Assembly (NCBI GenBank): GCA_017881765.1
Contig: JADGQN010000297.1
Coordinates: 1-6,172, forward strand
From: Syntrophobacterales bacterium
GTDB taxonomy: Bacteria; Desulfobacterota; Syntrophorhabdia; Syntrophorhabdales; WCHB1-27
Direction of reading: 5' to 3'
Length of the DNA: 6,172 nucleotides
Shown here piece after piece: positions 1 through 4,718 of this stretch. Position 1 is the first letter of the stretch. The number at the start of each line of letters is the position of its first letter. The notes beneath the pieces are model-generated. The model saw only the letters and a list, made by a program, of their open reading frames with translations. It had not been told where the DNA came from and did not search any database. The translations under genes and the position numbers were made by a program.

Positions 1-101
1 GCCCGGTTGCCCATAGCGCACTCGCAAATAAGCTCGCACGGGCAGCCTATTCTATCATGAGGGACCAGGTCCCTTACGAGGAGGCAAAACTGTTCGGGTA
101 A
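1..101 (+). CDS. IS110-family transposase, C-terminal end (partial)
   Basis: The reading frame beginning at base 3 is open from the window edge to a TAA at 99-101 and gives 32 residues, including ALANKLARAAYSIMRDQ and ending EEAKLFG. I recognise this as the tail of IS116/IS110/IS902 transposases, in which an A-L-A-x-K-L-A-R-A-x-Y helix closes the Transposase_20 region. These enzymes are DEDD/serine recombinases that cut and paste their element at a core dinucleotide chosen by an RNA guide. The DEDD domain and the catalytic serine would lie to the left of the window, so I cannot tell whether the gene is intact. It is convergent with the pil operon. The recognition is from memory of the family, not from a search. 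Confidence 0.82.
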   Translation, partial: PVAHSALANKLARAAYSIMRDQVPYEEAKLFG

Positions 102-311
102 CAATCCGGAGGGACGGCGACCCAGTCGAGTGGTTGGGACGATCCCATACGCATTGAGTGGTCAAGCCGTCCCGAATCCGGATACGGCACAGTGTCTGCC
201 GTTGCTGTCCATACCGTGAGCCCGTCAGTGGTGGAAGAAAAACCATGAGCATTGTAACCTTCTTTTGGACACGGTATGGTACCGACGATATTCTGGTCCG
301 CTATAGGCGGA
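102..311 (+). ncRNA. Candidate IS110/IS1111 guide RNA (bridge RNA / seekRNA)
   Basis: Four stem-loops follow one another directly after the transposase stop. SL1 pairs 104-110 with 177-183 (ATCCGGA/TCCGGAT) and 111-118 with 166-173 (GGGACGGC/GCCGTCCC), 15 bp with only a 3-nt bulge. It encloses an internal loop (119-134 and 148-165) capped by the hairpin 135-139/143-147. SL2 pairs 184-189 with 197-202 (ACGGCA/TGCCGT). SL3 pairs 209-218 with 270-279 (CCATACCGTG/CACGGTATGG), a perfect 10 bp, with a possible inner hairpin 229-232/242-245. SL4 pairs 297-301 with 307-311. A stem, a two-sided internal loop and an apical hairpin are the layout of the target- and donor-binding loops of bridge RNAs, and IS1111-type elements carry the RNA downstream of the gene. 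The pairings are seen directly; the function is inferred. RNA ends and promoter are unknown. Confidence 0.5.
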
Positions 312-602
312 AGGGGTGTCTGGAGCATCTATCTGACATCTTGATCCCGATGGGTACCTGGTGCAGCAACGCGAGCACCGAACCTAAGAAGATGCGGCAA
401 AGGCGGCGGGAGGCATGAGGCCGATACAGCAAAACAGGGTTTGGCGGATGGAGGCAACTTTGTTAAGAAAAAAGTTGCAGGGAGGAGTTCATTCTCTTGA
501 CAAAGGCCTTTTTATGGGTGCCACTCGAAGCAGCAGATAACGGATGCGGCACTAACGGTGCGGTTAGGTTAAGAGAGCCGTGGTTACCCCTTCTTTCCTC
601 GA
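312..602. other. Intergenic region between the IS structured region and the end of pilQ
   Basis: No convincing gene lies here on either strand. It holds a weak hairpin 360-364/375-379 (GGTGC/GCACC), a perfect 8-bp inverted repeat 454-461/471-478, a lone consensus TTGACA at 497-502 without a good -10 at normal distance, and a short palindrome at 502-511. The right end of the IS110-type element and the 3' untranslated region of the pil operon must both fall in this stretch. I see no hairpin followed by a T-run that would make a standard intrinsic terminator for either direction. Confidence 0.5.
454..478. repeat. Perfect 8-bp inverted repeat
   Basis: GCAACTTT (454-461) and AAAGTTGC (471-478) are separated by 9 bases. 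The arms are perfect but AT-rich, and no T-run follows in either direction, so a terminator reading is weak. It lies about 125 bases past the stop of pilQ and within the zone where the right end of the IS element is expected. It could be a subterminal element feature, an operon-end hairpin or chance. Confidence 0.4.
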
Positions 603-1931
603 CTACGGGACAAGTTCTCTGTAAGTGTTGGCAGACTTCTTCTGAGATGCTTCCTTCACCTTATCAACCCTCTCTATGGCTTCGGTGGTCACGTTATTGA
701 TCTTCTCTTCCAAAAGTTGAGGGGTAATCAGTACGATGGTCTCAGTTTTTTCCACTCTCGGATGAGACCATCCGAAAAGCAGGCCGATTACGGGAATACT
801 GCCAAGCACAGGAATCGCTTGACGCTCCTTTGATACAATATCCTTGATCAGCCCGCCGATGAATATGGTTTGGCCACTCTTCGTCAGAAGCGACGTTGAT
901 ACGTTCGTAGTGGTGACTGTCGGGATTTGGGTGACAGCATCAACACTTGCACTACTCACCTGAGGCTGCACATTCATGAGGATATTGCCCTCATCGCTTA
1001 TGTATACGGTAATATCGAGGATGATCCCCGTATCGATGAACTGAATCTGTTCCGTTGTGACCCCCAGGTTGGTTACCGTCGTTTTGTAGCCGGTCTTCCC
1101 ACCGACCTGGACTCTCGCGGGCTTACCGTGAACGGCAAGGATTTTCGGACTCGATAGCGTATTGATCCTCGTTCTGCTCTCCAGGGCCGCTATTGCAGCA
1201 GTCAATTCGTGAGCGGTACCCACGCCCGTCTGCACTGCGCCGAGCATGCCGCCCATCGCGTTACCCGAGAAATTAGTCCCCGTTGTGATACTTGCACTCC
1301 CCATCACCTTTGACCAGTCAACACCCAACCTCATATCATCTGTAAGCTGAACTTCCAGGATCTTGGCTTCAATGAGGACCTGTTTGGGGGGCGCATCCCA
1401 TGCATTGATCACGGTCTCGATCTTAGCAATGTTTTCCGGTGTATCTTCCACAATAATCGTCCTCGTGTCGTCATGAATTCTTACGATACGTATTCCCGGA
1501 ATAGCACTCAAGATTTCCTGAACCTTCTCCGTCTTCGCAAACTTGAGCTTGAAAATCCTCATCTGCAGCCTGTCTACTTGCGAGTCGCGCTTATCCTTCG
1601 GCTTATGTACAAAGTAGACGCCCTTTTCTTTCCGGCACTCAAAACCTCCCGACGCTGCGATAGTAGAAAGCGCTTCATCCAGAGTCATGCGATGAAGATT
1701 CACGGTAACCTTGCCGGTCACCTCCGGGGTCATGGTGACGTTGACATCCCGGTTCATCGCCAACCCAAGAAGCGCCTGCCTAATGTCACCTTCATAAAAA
1801 TTGACACTCAGCAGGTCTTTTGCCGAAGATTCTTCTCCTCTCAGGTTCGTTACAATGACCAAGGAACCTAACGTTATGAGCAGGGATAGATGGATTGCCC
1901 GTACGACCCAGATGCGTCTATTTCTGCCCAT
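603..1931 (-). CDS. pilQ: Type IV pilus secretin, compact PilQ-type
   Basis: Outer-membrane secretin through which the pilus fibre passes; 442 residues. A basic N-terminus plus hydrophobic stretch (about residues 10-29) is a signal peptide. An STN-type domain covers about 42-92 (VNFYEGDIRQALLGLAMN). A secretin N domain follows at about 122-185, leading into the family hallmark VLIEAKILEV (185-194). The secretin core runs from about 245 to 406, with TLSSPKILA (258-266), VQPQVSS (321-327) and GQTIFIGGLI (353-362) followed by IPVLGSIPVIGLLF (373-386). A charged tail closes the protein. There are no AMIN domains, unlike the longer PilQ of many bacteria, so a GspD- or MshL-like secretin is the alternative; the preceding pilMNOP genes favour the pilus. 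The ATG overlaps the previous gene by 14 bases, which suggests translational coupling. Confidence 0.92.
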   Translation of the reverse strand: MGRNRRIWVVRAIHLSLLITLGSLVIVTNLRGEESSAKDLLSVNFYEGDIRQALLGLAMNRDVNVTMTPEVTGKVTVNLHRMTLDEALSTIAASGGFECRKEKGVYFVHKPKDKRDSQVDRLQMRIFKLKFAKTEKVQEILSAIPGIRIVRIHDDTRTIIVEDTPENIAKIETVINAWDAPPKQVLIEAKILEVQLTDDMRLGVDWSKVMGSASITTGTNFSGNAMGGMLGAVQTGVGTAHELTAAIAALESRTRINTLSSPKILAVHGKPARVQVGGKTGYKTTVTNLGVTTEQIQFIDTGIILDITVYISDEGNILMNVQPQVSSASVDAVTQIPTVTTTNVSTSLLTKSGQTIFIGGLIKDIVSKERQAIPVLGSIPVIGLLFGWSHPRVEKTETIVLITPQLLEEKINNVTTEAIERVDKVKEASQKKSANTYRELVP

Positions 1932-2421
1932 AGTTCACCACCCTCAAGACGATTTCTCGATCCTCACCCCGCATAACAACCTCTTTCGGCCCTATGCGCA
2001 CAATCTTGTACCCGGCAATCTGATCCCCGGGACGAAGGAATTGACCGTTAATAACGGCAATGGGATTATTCGCGCTGTAGACAAGCCCGCTCAAGACCGG
2101 GGCCATTTCGCGCGGCCGAGTGTCGTCCGGCGTCTTGAGCCTGGCATCCGCAGTTACAACTGATTTGCCCGGCTCGAAAATGTCCCTGACCACCCCTCCC
2201 GCGAATTCCTGCCGCTCCGGTTCCTGTGCATTCGTCTGTTGTGGATGAACACCCACAGGCGTGGCAATAGACGGCACGGTGGCAAGTGTTGTCGGCGATC
2301 CCGCATCCGTTGTCACGGCCGATCCCTTATGAAAGAGGCGAAAATATGAGACCACACATAGGACTAGCCCAAGCACGAGTATGAGATACACTTTTGGAAG
2401 CTCACTCTTGCCTTTCTGCAC
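1918..2421 (-). CDS. pilP: PilP-like pilus assembly protein, membrane-anchored
   Basis: Predicted periplasmic linker between the PilN-PilO platform and the secretin; 167 residues. It has a short basic N-terminus, a hydrophobic segment at about 11-27, and a Thr/Pro/Ala-rich linker to about 75. RDIFEP (79-84) resembles the RDPF motif of PilP/GspC proteins. A small beta domain spans about 107-163 (VLSGLVYS...NGQFLRPGDQIAGYKI...EVVMRGEDREIVLRV), as in PilP and the GspC homology region. Most PilP proteins are lipoproteins. Here the only early cysteine (C22) has Leu at -1, so no normal lipobox is visible and a single-pass anchor as in GspC is likelier. The start codon is GTG, 14 bases after pilO, with a GGGA/AGGGAG purine stretch upstream. 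The identity rests on the C-terminal domain and gene order. Confidence 0.8.
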   Translation of the reverse strand: MQKGKSELPKVYLILVLGLVLCVVSYFRLFHKGSAVTTDAGSPTTLATVPSIATPVGVHPQQTNAQEPERQEFAGGVVRDIFEPGKSVVTADARLKTPDDTRPREMAPVLSGLVYSANNPIAVINGQFLRPGDQIAGYKIVRIGPKEVVMRGEDREIVLRVVNYGQK

Positions 2422-2435
2422 AGTTCCCGTTCTCC

Positions 2436-2990
2436 CTACCTAACCTTAGACAGCTGGGATTCTCTCACAAATACGAGAACAGTCACGTCAAGCAGACAAC
2501 GTCCCTGCTGTTCCAGCTTTCCTATAGCCATTTTTTCCACTATGATGAGGCGATCCGTTGCGTCAAGGTCCTGAAGAAGATAGTAGAGACTGACAAAAGG
2601 TCCCTTGCAGCTCAGCCGGATCGGTATCTTTTGGTAGAGCTTCTCTTTAACAGCGGGCTGTGGCTGCATCGAAACCAGGACGACCCCTCTCTTTTTCACC
2701 AGTCCGTCCAGTTGCCTGAGGAATGTGCCTATTTCAGCATCTTCAGGAATCTGCCTGTTCAAGTTGCTCAACTGATTTGTTATCGCCTTTGTGGATGCCT
2801 TCAGGCGCTGTATGTTCATTTCGGCAAGTTTCGTGTCGTTCAGTTGCTTGGCCAGAAGATCCTTCTCCTGGCGGAAAAGCCGCTCCTGTTTGAGACCGTG
2901 GCCCACCAACCAATAACCACAGAGCAAGAAGGTGAGAATGACCACTCCGAGGCAGGAACGATCTATAACCTTTACGCTGAGCGTCGCCAT
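2436..2990 (-). CDS. pilO: Type IV pilus inner-membrane protein PilO
   Basis: Bitopic inner-membrane protein that pairs with PilN to form the pilus alignment platform; 184 residues, close to the family's usual size. It has a short cytoplasmic N-terminus, one membrane segment at about 13-31 (LGVVILTFLLCGYWLVGHGL), and a charged probable coiled coil at about 33-80 (KQERLFRQEKDLLAKQL). A periplasmic ferredoxin-like domain follows, with the PilO-type stretch IPEDAEIGTFLRQLDGLVKKRGV and later GPFVSLYYLLQDLDATDRLI. The ATG follows the TAG of pilN with no base between (TAGATG), with AGAGGA just before it, so translation is probably coupled by re-initiation. Confidence 0.93.
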   Translation of the reverse strand: MATLSVKVIDRSCLGVVILTFLLCGYWLVGHGLKQERLFRQEKDLLAKQLNDTKLAEMNIQRLKASTKAITNQLSNLNRQIPEDAEIGTFLRQLDGLVKKRGVVLVSMQPQPAVKEKLYQKIPIRLSCKGPFVSLYYLLQDLDATDRLIIVEKMAIGKLEQQGRCLLDVTVLVFVRESQLSKVR

Positions 2991-3581
2991 CTATCCTCTG
3001 CGCACCTGACATGCGATCTGAAACCTGATTCTGCTTTTGGAGAGTGGAGTCTTTGGACCAGACTCCTCCTTTTCGAACTCGCTCGCAAATTTGAGGGCAA
3101 CACCCTTAAAGGCCCGCTCTTGAGAGAGCTGCTTCAAGAATTCTCCCAGATATTCGTTGGATGTGGAGATGCCCGTGAGTACCAGGCGGGCCTCTCTTTC
3201 CGGCCCCTCGTCCGTATCCAATGTCAACTGAGAGAGCCAGGTCTCGTCATTCATATCCCTGGACAGCTTATAGATTACTTGAGAGACAGGTTGGCTCCTT
3301 GAGCTTATCGCAGTGAGGGCAGACCACTGCTGATCGAGTTTTTCCAGGTTACTCTGCAAGCCTTTGAGTAGTTCAATCTTGGCGGTTAATTGGCCGGGGG
3401 TATCATTCGACGTCGCTATCGACTGCCGGCGCGCCTTGAGTGCATACGTGTGAATCAACGAGAGGCTGAAGAGAAGGCCGATCAAGAGAACCAGGCATCC
3501 TGCCCATAGACAGAGGTGCCGCCTGCCGAGGCGACTCGCCGCAACATCGGGGGGGATGAGATTAATGTCTCTTAAGGCCAG
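2991..3581 (-). CDS. pilN: Type IV pilus inner-membrane protein PilN (CTG start proposed)
   Basis: Bitopic partner of PilO; its cytoplasmic N-terminus is the docking peptide for PilM. From the proposed start the protein has 196 residues: RDINLIPPD (4-12, the conserved I-N-L-[LI]-P PilM-binding motif), a membrane segment at about 23-43 (LCLWAGCLVLLIGLLFSLSLI), a probable coiled coil at about 65-90 and a periplasmic domain. The frame has no ATG, GTG or TTG near the motif. The nearest ATG, at 3653, would add 24 Cys/Pro/Gly-rich residues encoded inside pilM and unlike any PilN. A CTG at 3581-3579 sits 5 bases after a perfect AGGAGG and puts INLIP at residues 6-10, as in known PilN proteins. It overlaps the end of pilM by 10 bases. 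The gene is sure; the exact start is inferred. Confidence 0.9.
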   Translation of the reverse strand: MALRDINLIPPDVAASRLGRRHLCLWAGCLVLLIGLLFSLSLIHTYALKARRQSIATSNDTPGQLTAKIELLKGLQSNLEKLDQQWSALTAISSRSQPVSQVIYKLSRDMNDETWLSQLTLDTDEGPEREARLVLTGISTSNEYLGEFLKQLSQERAFKGVALKFASEFEKEESGPKTPLSKSRIRFQIACQVRRG

Positions 3582-4666
3582 GAGACCCTCCTCATTGCCA
3601 GGCCCAAGGCAAGGCCAAGGGGCGCGTCCTCGGGGACAGCAGAGAGCAACCATTCGTCTGACAGGGCAATTCTTTTCAGCGGATTTACAACTTCCGTCTT
3701 TATGTGCAGACGCCTTTCAACGTATTTGTCGAGGGAGGGGACAAGACTCGCATGATCGTACAGATAGATCCCCTCGAATACGGGCTGCCGTTCCTCAGCC
3801 CTCACGTAACCCACAGCCTTTTCCATCTCGAGGAGAAATTCGTCAATATGAGGCGTGATGATCTGGTATACGGTGCGGTCAGCCCCAATCGCCTCCTGAT
3901 CCTCTTCCTCCTCCAGCTTCGTCACGTCGTGATTTTCAAAAGAGAGCCCGTGCCTCTTTAACATGGCCTTGGCTTTGTCCCTGTCGTTGGAGATGTCAAG
4001 GGTGGCCAGGAATTCTCTAAGCAGTACGTCCGAGCCCCAGAGCAGGTCCCTTTGGATGGCGATGCTCTCCTTTGTCGCAACTACGAGGAGGCTCTTGGAA
4101 TCTCCGATGTGACCGAGAATAGCAGGATCGGAACTCATGCCATACAGAGAGGCATGCAGGCGCATCAAAGCCGCCCCCGAGAAATCAAAGGCCTCGATGT
4201 GCAAGCCTGTCTCCTCCAGGAGGTCCATATACCTCTTCAGGTCCTCCCGTCGAATTGCCACCATCAGGGCTTTGTGACCCTTCGTATCGCCGTCGATGCC
4301 GGAGACAAGAGAGGGATAGTCGATGACGGCCTCGTCGAGGGGGAAAGGAAGGAGCTTTTCCGACTCGGCGAGCATGGCCTCTTCAAGAGAACCCGATTCA
4401 TCAACCTGGAAACGCACGGGAAAGATGGAGAGATTCCGCGACGGGACGCTCAACACAACCCGGCGCCCCGAGAAAGACCGGCTCTTCGCGATCTCCTTCA
4501 GGGCGGACGTCAGTTGGTCGTCGTCTTCTGTGGCACCGTCGAAGTCCCGGTAATAGAGTCCGCGGATGACGATCTTCTTTCGTTCCCGTCCTATCTGGAC
4601 AGCGGCCACATGTGTCTCGCCGATGTCGATGCCGATGGGATACCTTGACGTGAGGCCGGCCATCAT
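3572..4666 (-). CDS. pilM: Type IV pilus assembly protein PilM (actin-like fold)
   Basis: Cytoplasmic actin-like protein that binds the PilN N-terminus; 364 residues, a normal PilM length. The phosphate-1 loop is clear at 11-21 (IGIDIGETHVA). ESEKLLPFPLDEAVIDYPSL (101-120) is the characteristic PilM stretch after the first subdomain. Two other nucleotide-site elements look altered. The phosphate-2 position reads HIGDSKS (186-192), where DIG is usual. The adenosine loop reads YLYDHASLVPSL (301-312), where a GG pair is usual. The C-terminus (PLGLALGLAMRR, 349-360) is typical. The start is ATGATG at 4666; the first ATG has GGTGA 7 bases upstream. GspL of type II secretion is related, but the separate PilN gene favours PilM. 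Confidence 0.92.
   Translation of the reverse strand: MMAGLTSRYPIGIDIGETHVAAVQIGRERKKIVIRGLYYRDFDGATEDDDQLTSALKEIAKSRSFSGRRVVLSVPSRNLSIFPVRFQVDESGSLEEAMLAESEKLLPFPLDEAVIDYPSLVSGIDGDTKGHKALMVAIRREDLKRYMDLLEETGLHIEAFDFSGAALMRLHASLYGMSSDPAILGHIGDSKSLLVVATKESIAIQRDLLWGSDVLLREFLATLDISNDRDKAKAMLKRHGLSFENHDVTKLEEEEDQEAIGADRTVYQIITPHIDEFLLEMEKAVGYVRAEERQPVFEGIYLYDHASLVPSLDKYVERRLHIKTEVVNPLKRIALSDEWLLSAVPEDAPLGLALGLAMRRVSWP
3587..3592 (-). promoter_or_regulatory. Ribosome binding site AGGAGG for pilN
   Basis: On the minus strand this reads AGGAGG, a full match to the anti-Shine-Dalgarno, and 5 bases later comes CTG in the pilN frame. It lies inside the last codons of pilM (Met-Arg-Arg-Val). It decides the start of pilN, because no usual start codon is available at the right distance. 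Confidence 0.7.
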
Positions 4667-4718
4667 ATCGGGGTCACCATATCGCGCCGCTTATGCGCCG
4701 CACCAGAGTCGTCACACA
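4667..4718 (-). promoter_or_regulatory. Spacer before pilM: possible start region of the pil operon
   Basis: Fifty-two bases separate the NHL gene stop from the pilM start. They contain the GGTGA ribosome-binding element of pilM and a direct repeat of GCGCCGC (about 4684-4700 on the plus strand). No clear -35/-10 pair and no terminator is visible, so the pil genes may be co-transcribed with the NHL gene or use a promoter inside its 3' end. Confidence 0.3.

Larger units (their letters stand above)
1..311 (+). mobile_element. Right part of an IS110/IS1111-type insertion sequence (right end not located)
   Basis: The transposase tail (1-101) is followed by a non-coding, highly structured stretch (104-311), as expected for the right-end non-coding region of an IS1111-branch element. 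The listed end is only the last strong hairpin; the true element end could lie anywhere up to about 602. IS110 elements lack conventional long terminal inverted repeats and make little or no target duplication. Without the left end the boundary cannot be fixed by eye. No second copy is visible in the window. Confidence 0.6.

Noticed and set aside
61..73. GGGACCAGGTCCC, an inverted repeat of 6-bp arms
   Set aside because: It lies inside the transposase coding sequence (Arg-Asp-Gln-Val-Pro codons), has a one-base loop that cannot form a hairpin, and is explained by coding.
74..328. Minus-strand open frame of 84 residues, at first glance like the C-terminal part of a pilin
   Set aside because: A stop codon directly precedes its only ATG, no hydrophobic pilin N-terminus exists, and it overlaps both the transposase tail and the strong RNA stems, which explain the bases better.
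158..418. Plus-strand open frame of 86 residues
   Set aside because: It runs through the SL1-SL4 hairpins, starts inside the SL1 loop and has an Arg/Cys-rich translation with no family resemblance; more likely non-coding RNA than protein.
502..511. AAAGGCCTTT palindrome followed by Ts, as a possible terminator
   Set aside because: A perfect palindrome with no loop cannot form a stable RNA hairpin, and the T-run is short and part of the palindrome.
497..700. Plus-strand frame with a TTG start preceded by GGAGGAG
   Set aside because: The ribosome-binding-like sequence is good, but half the frame is antisense to the end of pilQ and the translation has no recognisable feature. Too weak to call a gene.
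2394..3302. Plus-strand open frame of 302 residues antisense to pilO and pilN
   Set aside because: It lies wholly opposite pilO and pilN, which have clear family motifs, domain order and tight operon spacing. Its translation shows no recognisable domain and its start is inside the pilP-like gene.
4052..4648. Plus-strand open frame of 198 residues antisense to pilM
   Set aside because: It is the mirror of pilM codons. No ribosome binding site or recognisable motif was seen, and pilM is unambiguous on the other strand.
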